From Actinomycetota bacterium (GTDB lineage: Bacteria; Actinomycetota; Thermoleophilia; Gaiellales; Gaiellaceae), in NCBI GenBank assembly GCA_005885245.1, contig VAWR01000105.1, forward strand, positions 1 to 51,979: a stretch of 51,979 nt of DNA, read 5' to 3'. Position numbers and translations under genes: made by a program. Positions 15,180-23,682 of this stretch are shown one piece after another. Position 1 is the first letter of the stretch; every line of letters starts with the position of its first letter. The notes beneath the pieces were generated by a model. It did not search any database and was not told the DNA's origin. It worked only from the letters and a program-made list of their open reading frames with translations.

Positions 15180-16138
15180 GCGAGCGCCGCGAGCGACTGC
15201 GCGTACGGCGCGCGCTGAACGCCGAGCTCGGTCACGATCGCAGCGATCAGCCCGGCCGGCGTGACGTCGAACGCTGGATTGCGCGCGGCGAAGCGTGCCG
15301 TGATCTCCGAGCCTGCGCGCTCTTCGATGGGAATCTCGGCACCGGTCGCAGTGGCGAGGTCGACCGTCGAGGTCGGCGCGACGACGTAGAGCGGTAGCCC
15401 GTGATGCGCGGCCAGGACCGCGAGCGAGTAGGTGCCGATCTTGTTCGCGGTATCGCCGTTCGCCGCGATGCGGTCCGCGCCCGTGACGACGCAGTCCACC
15501 TCGCCGGAGGCCATCAGCGCGGCCGCAGCCGAGTCGGCGATGACCGCGTACGGGACGCCTGCCGCTTCGAGCTCCCAGGCGGTCAAGCGGGAGCCCTGCA
15601 GGAGTGGCCGGGTCTCGTCGACCCAGACCCGTTCGAGCAGGCCGAGTTCCCACGCGGTCCGAAGCGCGCCGACCGCGCTCCCGTAGCCGCCGGTCGCAAG
15701 GCCTCCCGCGTTGCAATGGGTCAGCGCACGCGTGCTCGGACCGAACAGCTCCGCGGCGTGCGCGGCCATCGCGCGGCAACGCCCGACTTCGTCCTCGTGC
15801 AAGGCGCGCGCGCGGGCCGGCGTGGGCTCGTCACGCATCTGCCCGAGGGCCCATGCCAGGTTGACCGCAGTCGGCCGCGTCGCGGCCAGCGCGGCGGTCG
15901 CAGCGTCGAGGTCCTCCCCATGCTCGGCGGCGAGCGCCAGGCCGTACGCCGCCGCGATGCCGATCGCAGGCGCGCCGCGAATCGCGAGCTCGTCGATCGC
16001 GGTGACAAGGTCGCCCACGGTCCTGCACTCCAGCTCGACGACGTCGTCCGGGAGCCGGCGCTGATCGAGGAGGACGACCTTGGGGCCGTCCTCCTCGTAC
16101 CGAACGATGTCCTCGGGGCCTAGGTGCCTTCGTCCCAC
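15176..16138 (-). CDS. mtnA: S-methyl-5-thioribose-1-phosphate isomerase
   Basis: 320 residues. Family blocks are [10 protein letters not shown], the conserved [15 protein letters not shown], the catalytic-cysteine loop [14 protein letters not shown], and [20 protein letters not shown] with its acid/base aspartate. It catalyses the aldose-ketose step of methionine salvage. The GTG start at 16138 overlaps the end of ahcY by 19 bp; it is the only standard start before the conserved [10 protein letters not shown]. Linkage to ahcY places two sulfur-recycling steps in one transcription unit. Confidence 0.92.
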   Translation of the reverse strand: MGRRHLGPEDIVRYEEDGPKVVLLDQRRLPDDVVELECRTVGDLVTAIDELAIRGAPAIGIAAAYGLALAAEHGEDLDAATAALAATRPTAVNLAWALGQMRDEPTPARARALHEDEVGRCRAMAAHAAELFGPSTRALTHCNAGGLATGGYGSAVGALRTAWELGLLERVWVDETRPLLQGSRLTAWELEAAGVPYAVIADSAAAALMASGEVDCVVTGADRIAANGDTANKIGTYSLAVLAAHHGLPLYVVAPTSTVDLATATGAEIPIEERAGSEITARFAARNPAFDVTPAGLIAAIVTELGVQRAPYAQSLAALA

Positions 16139-17388
16139 GAGGCCAGGTACTTCTCCTGCTCCTCCGTGAGCTTGTCGATCTCGACGCCCATCGTCTCGAG
16201 CTTCAAGCGCGCGATCTCTCGGTCGATCTCCTCGGGCACGGGGTACACGCGCCGCTCGAGCTCGGCGGCGTTCTGGATCGCGTATTCCGCGGACAGGGCC
16301 TGGTTCGCGAAGGACATGTCCATCACCAGTGCCGGGTGACCCTCCGCGGCTGACAGGTTGACGAGGCGGCCGTCGGCGATGAGATACACGCGCCGGCCGT
16401 CGGCAAGGGTGAACTCCTGGACGAGGGACCGCGCTTCGCGCGTCTGCCTCGCGAGAGCCTTCAGCGCCGGGATGTCGATCTCGACGTTGAAGTGTCCGGT
16501 GTTGGCGAGGATCGCGCCGTCCTTCATCCGTTCCATGTGCTCCTTGCGGATGACGGATTTGTCACCGGTCGCAGTGCAGAAGATGTCGCCGATCGGCGCT
16601 GCCTGCTCCATGGTCAGGACCTCGTAGCCGTCCATGCTCGCCTCGAGCGCCCGCATCGGATCGACCTCGGTGATGATCACGTGTGCGCCCATGCCGCGCG
16701 CGCGCGAAGCGACTCCGCGACCCACCCAGCCGTAGCCGGAGACGACGAAGCGCTTGCCGGCGAGCAACACATTGGTTGCGCGGATGATCCCGTCGATTGT
16801 CGACTGGCCGGTGCCATACCGATTGTCGAACAGGTGCTTCGTCTGCGCGTCGTTGACGGCGATCACCGGAAAGCCGAGAGCGCCGTCACGCTCGAGTGCC
16901 TTGAGCCGGATCACGCCGGTAGTCGTCTCCTCGGTACCGGCGATGATGTCGCCGAGCTGTTCGCGCCGGGCGGAGTGGAGGACGCCGATCACATCGGCGC
17001 CGTCGTCCATCGTCAACTGCGGCTTGTGGTCGACGGCTGCTTCGATGTGCGCGTAGTACGTGTCGTTGTCCTCGCCCTTGATGGCGAAGACTGCGATGTC
17101 GTACTCCTCGACGAGCGCCGCAGCCACGTCGTCCTGGGTCGACAGCGGATTGGAGGCGCAGAGCACGACGTCCGCGCCACCGGCCTTCAGAGTACGCGCG
17201 AGGTTCGCCGTCTCCGTCGTCACATGCAGACAGGCCGAGATCCGGTACCCGGAGAGCGGCTGCTCGCTGTCGAAGCGCTCGCGGATGGCGGCGAGCACGG
17301 GCATCTGGCGGTCGGCCCACTCGATGCGGCGCACGCCTTCCGGCGCCAGCGCAAGATCCTTCACGTCATGCCGTTTGGTCGTAGCCAT
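16120..17388 (-). CDS. ahcY: Adenosylhomocysteinase
   Basis: 422 residues. Visible landmarks are the substrate-site [20 protein letters not shown], the NAD-binding [20 protein letters not shown] and the C-terminal catalytic region [20 protein letters not shown]. It hydrolyses S-adenosylhomocysteine to adenosine and homocysteine, the substrate of MetH encoded 8 kb away. The gene lies 30 bp downstream of a MerR-type regulator and overlaps mtnA, so the three are probably co-transcribed. No SAH riboswitch is visible in the short upstream gap. Confidence 0.97.
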   Translation of the reverse strand: MATTKRHDVKDLALAPEGVRRIEWADRQMPVLAAIRERFDSEQPLSGYRISACLHVTTETANLARTLKAGGADVVLCASNPLSTQDDVAAALVEEYDIAVFAIKGEDNDTYYAHIEAAVDHKPQLTMDDGADVIGVLHSARREQLGDIIAGTEETTTGVIRLKALERDGALGFPVIAVNDAQTKHLFDNRYGTGQSTIDGIIRATNVLLAGKRFVVSGYGWVGRGVASRARGMGAHVIITEVDPMRALEASMDGYEVLTMEQAAPIGDIFCTATGDKSVIRKEHMERMKDGAILANTGHFNVEIDIPALKALARQTREARSLVQEFTLADGRRVYLIADGRLVNLSAAEGHPALVMDMSFANQALSAEYAIQNAAELERRVYPVPEEIDREIARLKLETMGVEIDKLTEEQEKYLASWDEGT

Positions 17389-17418
17389 TCAGTCCTCTCG
17401 TTGGTGTCGCTGTCGGGG

Positions 17419-17742
17419 CTAGGCGGCGAGCAGTCGCTCGTGCTTGCGCTGCTCCCAGTCGAGGGCGGACAGCCGAGTCCCCGCGAGCCACGTCTCGACG
17501 GCAGCCCGCAGGGCCGACTCGCGCTCGAGCCTAGCTGCGAACGCGACATCGGTGAGCTCGACGGCGAAGCGGGCGCGTAGCTCGCGAAGCGACCGAAGCT
17601 GGTTGAGCTCGAGCAGCCCGTAGGCGCGGTAGCCGTTGGCAGTTCGTTGCGGCACGACCAGCTCGACCGCCTCCAGGTAGCGCAGCATCCGTGGCGACCA
17701 GCCCGTCTGGGCGGCCGCCTCCCCAACTGTCATCCCCTGCAT
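17419..17742 (-). CDS. Small MerR-family regulator
   Basis: About 107 residues; a second ATG at 17733 (MTVGEAAAQTGWS) is the family-like start. The winged helix-turn-helix reads VGEAAAQTGWSPRMLRYLEAVELV, then RTANGYRAYGLLELNQLRSL, the MerR wing. The effector part is very short, with no cysteines for metal or redox sensing. It precedes ahcY-mtnA, so methyl-cycle control is a reasonable guess; it could also regulate itself. Confidence 0.85.
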   Translation of the reverse strand: MQGMTVGEAAAQTGWSPRMLRYLEAVELVVPQRTANGYRAYGLLELNQLRSLRELRARFAVELTDVAFAARLERESALRAAVETWLAGTRLSALDWEQRKHERLLAA

Positions 17743-17755
17743 CCGGGGAACCTTA
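17742..17755 (-). promoter_or_regulatory. Possible leaderless promoter for the MerR gene
   Basis: A TAAGGT -10-like hexamer (17755-17750) lies 7 nt before the ATG at 17742, the geometry of leaderless actinobacterial transcripts. No -35 is found at normal spacing, though a TTGACA lies only 9 bp upstream (17767-17762). Confidence 0.3.
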
Positions 17756-17766
17756 TCACAGTTATG

Positions 17767-18177
17767 TCAAGGTGCGGAGGTTCCCTCCCGGCCGTAGCGG
17801 TCCTCGAGCCGGACGACGTCGTCCAGGTGCGGCGTCGAGACCTCGAGGATGGTCGTGTCCTCGATCGCCGTGAGGCGATGGACGGTCCCGGGCCGGAAAT
17901 GGAAGCAGGCGCCGGCCGAGATCACCTCCTCGCTCAACACCGGGTCTCCGGCGGAACCGAGCTCGAGCCTGGCGCGTCCCTCGTGGACGAGCCACGACTC
18001 GTCTTTCACCCGGTGGAACTGCAGGCTGAGCGACTCGCCCGCCTTGATCAAGAGGACCTTCCCGACGTAGTGCTCGGTCTCGGCCCAGATCAGCTCGGAG
18101 CCCCAGGGCTTCTCGACCTTGCGCGGCTCGAACTCCCAGGCGCCGAGCCCCTCGAGGTTCGGTGAGTCCACGCTCAC
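17767..18177 (-). CDS. Cupin protein, mannose-6-phosphate isomerase type II-like
   Basis: 136 residues forming a single cupin barrel. It opens VEKPWGSELIWAETEHYVGK, the PWG signature of the ManC/type II phosphomannose isomerase cupin. The metal-ligand strands LSLQFHRVKDESWLVHEG and FHFRPGTVHRL follow. It matches the isomerase module normally fused to mannose-1-phosphate guanylyltransferase, here free-standing and located next to a nucleotidyltransferase gene. A role in mannose or related sugar-nucleotide supply is likely. Confidence 0.85.
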   Translation of the reverse strand: MSVDSPNLEGLGAWEFEPRKVEKPWGSELIWAETEHYVGKVLLIKAGESLSLQFHRVKDESWLVHEGRARLELGSAGDPVLSEEVISAGACFHFRPGTVHRLTAIEDTTILEVSTPHLDDVVRLEDRYGREGTSAP

Positions 18178-18232
18178 GTGCCGACTCTATGCCGAACGCG
18201 AAGCGCTCCGTCCGCGGAGGCGCGTGACGCCC

Positions 18233-18247
18233 GTCCGCGAAGCGGAC
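18233..18247. repeat. Small GAA-loop hairpin
   Basis: GTCCGC-GAA-GCGGAC, a perfect 6-bp stem between the cupin gene and the nucleotidyltransferase gene. The loop type resembles the inner hairpin of the four-copy repeat, but no 12-bp outer stem surrounds it. Confidence 0.55.
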
Positions 18248-18260
18248 GCGTGGAGAGGGT

Positions 18261-18284
18261 CTGGGGAACCGGGAGGTTCCCCAG
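18261..18284. terminator. Hairpin just after a nucleotidyltransferase stop
   Basis: CTGGGGAACC / GGTTCCCCAG, a perfect 10-bp stem with loop GGGA, one base past the TGA of the minus-strand nucleotidyltransferase (18286-18288). There is no T-run downstream, so it could be a transcript-end stabiliser rather than a true intrinsic terminator. Confidence 0.55.
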
Positions 18285-18285
18285 G

Positions 18286-18975
18286 TCAGCTGCGATTGCG
18301 GGCCAGGCTTGGACGCAGCTCCGGATGCGCCGCGTAATGGCCTTCGGCGCGTTCGAGGTCCTTCGGAGTATTGACCGTGATCCAGAGGCCTTCGTGCCGA
18401 AAGGCGAACAGCTTGCCCTCGTCCGCGAGCTCGGGGAACGTGGACAGCTCGTGGTCGCCGCGCTCAGGCAGACGCGCGAGCGCCTCGTCGTCCAGGACAT
18501 AGACGCCGGCGTTGACCCAGTGCGGCAGGCGCGGCGCCTCGCGGAAGCCGCTGATCCGAAACTGCGACCTGAGCGGCGCGACCACGATCGTCGCGGCGGC
18601 CCGGTCGTGTTCTTCGTGTGCGTCCAGCAGCGCACGGAGGTCGACGTCCGTCAACTCGTCCCCGTTCAGCGCGTAGAGCGGACCCGACTCCTCACGCTGC
18701 TCCGCCGCAAAGCGGATCCCTCCCCCACGCCCGAGCGGCTCGGGTTCGGCAACGGCGACGATCTCGGCGCCAAGCCCGGACAGCTTCGCCTTGAACAGCG
18801 CCGCCTGGCCCGCCGCGCAGCTGACGATCACCCGATCGACGCCCGCACGGACGAGCTGCGAGACCTGGTACTCGGCGAGCGGATGTCCGGCGATCGGGAC
18901 GAGCGCCTTCGGGTGGCCGCGGGCGGCGTCCCCCAGCCGCGTCGCCTGCCCGCCCGCGAGGATTATCGCTTCCAC
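18286..18975 (-). CDS. Mannose-1-phosphate guanylyltransferase-like nucleotidyltransferase
   Basis: 229 residues from a GTG directly abutting the UDP-glucose dehydrogenase stop (TAAGTG). The nucleotide loop is IILAGGQATRLGD with HPKALVPIAGHPLAEYQ; YALNGDELTDVDL holds the catalytic Asp; WVNAGVYVLDDEAL and TVNTPKDLERAE are typical of short guanylyl/uridylyltransferases of the HddC/RmlA type. Sugar specificity is uncertain. It is translationally linked to ugd and near the cupin isomerase, which points to nucleotide-sugar supply for surface polymers. Confidence 0.85.
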   Translation of the reverse strand: MEAIILAGGQATRLGDAARGHPKALVPIAGHPLAEYQVSQLVRAGVDRVIVSCAAGQAALFKAKLSGLGAEIVAVAEPEPLGRGGGIRFAAEQREESGPLYALNGDELTDVDLRALLDAHEEHDRAAATIVVAPLRSQFRISGFREAPRLPHWVNAGVYVLDDEALARLPERGDHELSTFPELADEGKLFAFRHEGLWITVNTPKDLERAEGHYAAHPELRPSLARNRS

Positions 18976-21675
18976 TTAGGGCGAGACCCGGGTCTCGGGT
19001 TCCGCCGTCTCAGGCAGCCCCTCGAACGGCGAGCTGGGCCGGCCGATGCCTTCGTAGGCGAACCCGGCGCGCCTAGTCTCGGCAGGGTCGAGCAGGTTGC
19101 GCCCGTCGATGATCAGCGGTCGCGCCATCGCCTCGCGCGTCTCCGCCGACGCAAGCTCGCGCAGCTCTTCCCACTCGGTCACGATCACCGCGGCGTCGGT
19201 CCCTCGCACCGCGTCGAGCACCGTGTCGCAGAGCACCGCGCCCTTCATCAGCTCCCCGGGACGCGCCACCGGATCCCAGGCCCTCACCTCCGCGCCTTCG
19301 GCGAGAAGCCGGGAGGCGAGCACGAGGGAGGGCGCCTCCCGCATGTCGTCCGTGCCGGCCTTGAAGGCGAGCCCGAGCAGCGCCACCTTCTTGCCCCGCA
19401 GCTTGCCCAGATGCTTCTGCAGCTTCTGGATCACGCGCCGCTTCTGTAGCTCGTTGACCTCGATCACCGCCGCGAGCAGCTGGAAGTGGTAGCCGGAGTT
19501 CGACGCCAGCTGTTTGAGGGCGAGCGAGTCTTTGGGAAAGCAGTTGTGCGTTACGAGGCCGCCGCTCGTGACAAAAGTGTGGAGATCCTGAACGTCAAGG
19601 GAGTAAACGGCTCCGGCGAAGGGTCGGCGGGCTACGTCGACAACACGAACCCACGTCGTCTCCTCATTCCTCTTGTAACCAGTGGGAGAAATCCTTTTTG
19701 TCCGAGAGCCGAGAGAGGCGATGATTGTTCCGCGGTCGACTTCCGGAACGAAGTCCAAGAGCTGCTCAACCTGTGACGCACCGCTGACGCGAATCCAATA
19801 CGTGTCGCAAGTCGATTTCGCGACCCGACCGACGCGCATTGATGCGACGATCCCGAGGTCGCCCAGTAGACGCAGGGTCCCATCAGCGAGCTCCTGACTG
19901 ACGGTTCCGTATTCGAGGATGACGCTGGGCCCGCCGTTGACGAACGACCATGAGCCGTCGCCTCGCCACATCCCGGCGAGAAGGGCTCGCTTGTGCTGGG
20001 GCGGCGCACTCCAGATCGCGTCCGGAATGCGATGCTCGTAACAATTCGCCCCGACATCGAGCACTGAGAGGAAGAAGCCTGCGAGTATCCGAGAGGAAAC
20101 GGACACGGTGACAGTCGTTGGTAGGTGCTTCACCGATGCCCTCACCCGCCGCGCCGCCCAGAAGGCATACACCTCCTCGACGAGATCGAACTCATCTCGC
20201 GGGTGGAAAGACCACTGGAGTCGGCGACGCGAGCCGTCCCTCGAACAGTGGCCTTCTGCAAGGTAGAGGCCAACGACTCGCCAAAGCGCTTCATCCGCCT
20301 CTATTGACGAAGGCACGTACGTTCCATTTCGACAGGTTCCAAGAGTGGCACGGTCGAGCGATAGCCCGACCCGATCGAGCTCGTCGAGCCGAAGGGCGCC
20401 GGCGCGCATGATGTCGTGCGAGCGAGCAACTGCTCCCCTGTGATGTGTAAGACGTTCTTGCAAGCCACGCGCCCCGACAGTTTCGAGCGCGAGCGGTGCC
20501 GGGCGAACGATCACATCCTCCGGATCGAGATCGGCCGATGGCAGAGCTTCGAGCAGGTCGAACGTCCGAGGCCCGTGTTCTGGCACGCCCAATCTCGCCA
20601 GTGGGAGCCAGTCCTGATCCGTTAAGTCCTCGGCCAGCTTGATCCTCTCGCGCGTTACCCAGGGATGATCCAGCGTGCAGCGCACGCGCCTCCCCATCTT
20701 CGTTCGGATTTCGAGGACTTCGCCTTCTACTTGACGGCGCGTCATGTTCTCTACGAGTGCCAGCCGCGCCATTCCCGTCCTCGGATCCCAAGCCGCGACC
20801 CTCAGCTCATCTCCGTCCTCGACCTCGGCATACAAGCGCTCCAGTTGCACCAGACGGACCTGACCGTTGTGAGAGATGAGCACAGTCTCGTCTCCGGTCA
20901 GACAGCTCCCGCCGTAGCCGATGCCGGCGCGGAGGAAGTGGCTCCCGAGCCGGTGGTCGAGGCCAACGCCCTTCGCCACCTCGACGACGTCGGCGCCGAC
21001 CGCCTCGCAGACGTTTGCGATCTCGTTGATGAACGAGATCCGGGTCATCAGGAACGCGTTCGCCGCGAGCTTGATCATCTCCGCGGACGCGACGTCGGTC
21101 ACGACGACCGGGGCGTCGATGCTCTCGTACAACGCCTCCACCGCCGTTCCGTCCTCCGGGGCGAACGCTCCGATCACAATGCGGTCGGGATTGACGAAGT
21201 CGTGAACCGCGCGACCCTCGGCGAGGAACTCGGGATTCGACACGTAGCCGACGTTGGTGAGGCCGCGAGCCTCGAGGGCAGCGCGAACCTTCTCGCCCGT
21301 CCCGACGGGGACGGTCGACTTCATGACGAGCAACCGTCGTCTGTCCACGTGCGGGAGGTCGTCGAGGGCCGTCCAGACATAGGAGAGGTCGGCATCGCCG
21401 GAGTACGTGGGCGGGGTCTGCACGCAGATGAAGAGGACGTCCGCGTCGGAGAGCTCGTCCGCGTCGAGCGTGTAGCGGATGCGTTCGCGGTTGCGTTCGA
21501 GCACGTCGGGAAGACCGGGCTCGTGAAACGGCATCCGCTCGGCCCGGAGCGCCTCGATTCGCTCGGGAAGTACGTCGCGCACGATCACCTGGTGGCCGAG
21601 GTCGGCGAGGCAGCCGCCGGTGACGAGCCCGACCCAGCCCGCACCGAAGACGCCGATCTTCCGAGGTTCCGCCAT
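18976..21675 (-). CDS. ugd: UDP-glucose 6-dehydrogenase with in-frame intein
   Basis: 899-residue precursor from ATG 21675 (a GTG at 21681 is the alternative). Extein parts total 445 residues, the normal family length. The N-extein has the NAD fold VFGAGWVGLVTGGCLA, the FICVQTPP loop, KSTVPVGTGEKVR and the central helix IKLAANAFLMTRISFINEIAN. The active-site loop GIGYGGS is then interrupted by a 454-residue intein, after which CFPKDSLAL restores the catalytic cysteine motif GGSCFPKD. The C-extein carries ALLGLAFKAGTDDMREAPS. The enzyme makes UDP-glucuronate for envelope polysaccharide and cannot work until the intein is spliced out. Confidence 0.95.
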   Translation of the reverse strand: MAEPRKIGVFGAGWVGLVTGGCLADLGHQVIVRDVLPERIEALRAERMPFHEPGLPDVLERNRERIRYTLDADELSDADVLFICVQTPPTYSGDADLSYVWTALDDLPHVDRRRLLVMKSTVPVGTGEKVRAALEARGLTNVGYVSNPEFLAEGRAVHDFVNPDRIVIGAFAPEDGTAVEALYESIDAPVVVTDVASAEMIKLAANAFLMTRISFINEIANVCEAVGADVVEVAKGVGLDHRLGSHFLRAGIGYGGSCLTGDETVLISHNGQVRLVQLERLYAEVEDGDELRVAAWDPRTGMARLALVENMTRRQVEGEVLEIRTKMGRRVRCTLDHPWVTRERIKLAEDLTDQDWLPLARLGVPEHGPRTFDLLEALPSADLDPEDVIVRPAPLALETVGARGLQERLTHHRGAVARSHDIMRAGALRLDELDRVGLSLDRATLGTCRNGTYVPSSIEADEALWRVVGLYLAEGHCSRDGSRRRLQWSFHPRDEFDLVEEVYAFWAARRVRASVKHLPTTVTVSVSSRILAGFFLSVLDVGANCYEHRIPDAIWSAPPQHKRALLAGMWRGDGSWSFVNGGPSVILEYGTVSQELADGTLRLLGDLGIVASMRVGRVAKSTCDTYWIRVSGASQVEQLLDFVPEVDRGTIIASLGSRTKRISPTGYKRNEETTWVRVVDVARRPFAGAVYSLDVQDLHTFVTSGGLVTHNCFPKDSLALKQLASNSGYHFQLLAAVIEVNELQKRRVIQKLQKHLGKLRGKKVALLGLAFKAGTDDMREAPSLVLASRLLAEGAEVRAWDPVARPGELMKGAVLCDTVLDAVRGTDAAVIVTEWEELRELASAETREAMARPLIIDGRNLLDPAETRRAGFAYEGIGRPSSPFEGLPETAEPETRVSP
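19543..20904 (-). mobile_element. LAGLIDADG intein in UDP-glucose dehydrogenase
   Basis: Residues 258-711 of the precursor. Splicing block A is CLTGDETVLI (Cys1). Block B is RCTLDHPWV (the TxxH motif). Block F is GAVYSLDVQDLHTFVT, and block G is GGLVTHN followed by extein Cys+1. Between B and F lies a homing endonuclease with two LAGLIDADG-type helices, VVGLYLAEGH and LLAGMWRGDGSW, each ending in an acidic residue. All catalytic residues for splicing (Cys1, block B His, penultimate His, terminal Asn, Cys+1) are present, so it should be active. Base composition appears less GC-rich than the exteins by eye, as expected for a mobile insert. Confidence 0.95.
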
Positions 21676-21690
21676 GCCCACCGGGAAAGC

Positions 21691-23613
21691 CTACTTTGGC
21701 AGCGGCGCGAGCCCTTTCGCAATCGCCAGCATCGTCTCGTTCGAGAGCGAGTCGAGAATCGAGTTCACGACCCAGTAGGTGGCCCCGTCCTTGCGCAGCA
21801 CGACCATGTGCAGGTGTGCGCCCGCGTAGTAGAGCGCGTATTCGCGACCCTTGATCTTGTGGAGGAAGCTCGGGTCGGCCAGCACGGGCGCGTCGTTCCA
21901 GTTCGTCTCCTGAATGCCCCAGTACTCATTCGAGCCGATGCGGAAGGTCAGCCGGACGGCGCGGTGGCCCTTGCTGATGTTGTAGACACGGATCGGCGCG
22001 TCGAACTCCAGCCGCGACGAGCTTTCGACGAGCCGGGGCACCTGCAGCCTGAAGCGCACGCGCTTGCGGACCTGCATGAGCAGCGACCGGGTGAGCGCCG
22101 CGTTCGGCGTCACCTGCGGGGGCTGTCTGGTCGGCGTCTGGTCGATCGGCGCGGGCGCAATCGACCCGTGGAAGTTCTGGCCGACCACCACCGTCGCCAT
22201 CGCCCCGTTCGCAAGCCTCGTGAACCTCGCGGGCAAGGGCTGGAGCGCCGCGTCTCCGAACAGGTTCGCGAGGCTGCCTCCGGCGACCTTCGAACGCGGC
22301 TGCGCCGGGTCGTAATAGACGGTCGTGCGGAAGTACTGGAAGTTCGGAGCGTTCTGGGGCTTCCCGCTCGCCGGCAGGACGATCTTGTAACCGCGCTGCC
22401 CGAGCTCGTAAGCGGCGTTGGACGCGGACCCGGCCACGCCGTTGCCGTTCAGAACGGTCGTCGTGACGTCCCGTGGACGCGGTGCACGCGACCGCCGCTT
22501 GATGCCCAGAGTGACGTCGCGGGCCTTCTCCGGCGAGTTCACGTCCGGTTGGACAAAGTCCCGGACGGCGGTGGCGACGCTCTGCGGCGACGCGGACAGC
22601 TCGTTCGTCCCCGTCAGGCCTTCGATCTTGGACTGGAAGACGTGACCGCTCGGCAAGCCGTGGGCGAAGTAGACGTAGTCCTTGAGGGTCCGGGGATCGA
22701 GCGGCCGGTTTCCACCGCGGCCGACGACGACATTCTTTTCGACCGCGTCGACGATCGAGAAGACCGTGGAGAGATCGAGCTGCGACGAGATCTGCTGCTT
22801 CAGCGCCTTGAGGAAGAGCTGCTGCCGGGCGTTGCGGAAGAGGTCCGAATCGAAGTGCCGGTAGCGCACGTAAGCAAGTGCGTTCGACGCGTTCAGGCGC
22901 TGGTAGCCCGGGAAGAGATTGATCTTCGAGACACCCGGGCACGTGCTCGGGTCGCACAGGTAGCGATGGTCGACGTCGACCCACACGCCGCCGAGATTGT
23001 TGACGAGCTGCGAGAACCCGCGAAAGTTGACCGTGACGAAGTAGTTGATCGGCAGGCCCGTCAGCGCGCGGACCGTCTCGACGCTCCCAACCGCCCCGCA
23101 CTCGGAGAAGGCGGCGTTGATGCGGTCGCGCACATCGGGATGCCCGGGGCATTTCACCGTCACGATCAGGTCGCGCGGGAACGAGAGCATCGAAAGGGAG
23201 TTCGTTCCGGGATCGGCGCGGACGAGGATCAGCGTGTCGGAGCGACCGGTCAGATCGGACTGGAATCCCTTGCGCCGGTCCGTGCCGATCACGAGCGCGA
23301 TCGTCGGCTGGCCGGGGATCGCCGCATCGAGCCGCTTGGCCGCCGCCCGGTCGGCCTTCGTCTTCGGACTGATCGCCGCGATGAACTCGTGCGTCTTGAG
23401 ATACGCAGCCCCGGCCGCCCCGCCGGCCACCACGAGCGCCGACAGAATCACCCAGAGCACCACGGTGCGCACCACCTGCCACGCGCTGCGTCCCTGCCGG
23501 TCCGGCTGGCGGTAGCGCCGCATCGGCGTGTGCACTCCCGGCGGGTAGATGGCGCGACCGTCGCCGTTCAGGTTCGCGCTCCGCCCCATGCCTCTCTTGA
23601 GCGTGGTCTTCAT
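21691..23613 (-). CDS. LytR-CpsA-Psr (LCP) family wall-polymer transferase
   Basis: 640 residues: basic cytoplasmic N-terminus, one TM (about 49-72, VVLWVILSALVVAGG), then an LCP catalytic domain with GRSDTLILVR, LSFPRDL, and YVRYRHFDSDLFRNARQQ, the arginines that hold the lipid-linked substrate. A LytR_C domain follows (about 385-475, TTTVLNGNGVAGSASNAAYEL). A further ~140-residue C-terminal region ending YWVVNSILDSLSNE is not a domain I recognise. LCP proteins transfer undecaprenyl-linked glycopolymers to peptidoglycan; the ugd and nucleotidyltransferase genes alongside fit that role. Confidence 0.93.
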   Translation of the reverse strand: MKTTLKRGMGRSANLNGDGRAIYPPGVHTPMRRYRQPDRQGRSAWQVVRTVVLWVILSALVVAGGAAGAAYLKTHEFIAAISPKTKADRAAAKRLDAAIPGQPTIALVIGTDRRKGFQSDLTGRSDTLILVRADPGTNSLSMLSFPRDLIVTVKCPGHPDVRDRINAAFSECGAVGSVETVRALTGLPINYFVTVNFRGFSQLVNNLGGVWVDVDHRYLCDPSTCPGVSKINLFPGYQRLNASNALAYVRYRHFDSDLFRNARQQLFLKALKQQISSQLDLSTVFSIVDAVEKNVVVGRGGNRPLDPRTLKDYVYFAHGLPSGHVFQSKIEGLTGTNELSASPQSVATAVRDFVQPDVNSPEKARDVTLGIKRRSRAPRPRDVTTTVLNGNGVAGSASNAAYELGQRGYKIVLPASGKPQNAPNFQYFRTTVYYDPAQPRSKVAGGSLANLFGDAALQPLPARFTRLANGAMATVVVGQNFHGSIAPAPIDQTPTRQPPQVTPNAALTRSLLMQVRKRVRFRLQVPRLVESSSRLEFDAPIRVYNISKGHRAVRLTFRIGSNEYWGIQETNWNDAPVLADPSFLHKIKGREYALYYAGAHLHMVVLRKDGATYWVVNSILDSLSNETMLAIAKGLAPLPK

Positions 23614-23682
23614 CAGGCCAAGAAACAGGACGGCGCCCGGTTCGAGGGCGCCAGCCGTCCCCGAGGATAGCCGACCCTCCGG

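Noticed and set aside
17250-17420. A SAH riboswitch ahead of ahcY
   Set aside because: Only 30 bp separate ahcY from the upstream regulator gene, too short for the aptamer, and no matching sequence is seen.
18233-18247. A fifth copy of the structured repeat
   Set aside because: The GAA-loop inner hairpin is present, but there is no TCATG bulge and no 12-bp outer stem.
20665-23670. A 1001-codon plus-strand open frame
   Set aside because: It is antisense to ugd and the LCP gene, both of which have clear family motifs; its protein is Arg/Asp/Val-rich with no domain, as expected from the GC-rich complementary strand.
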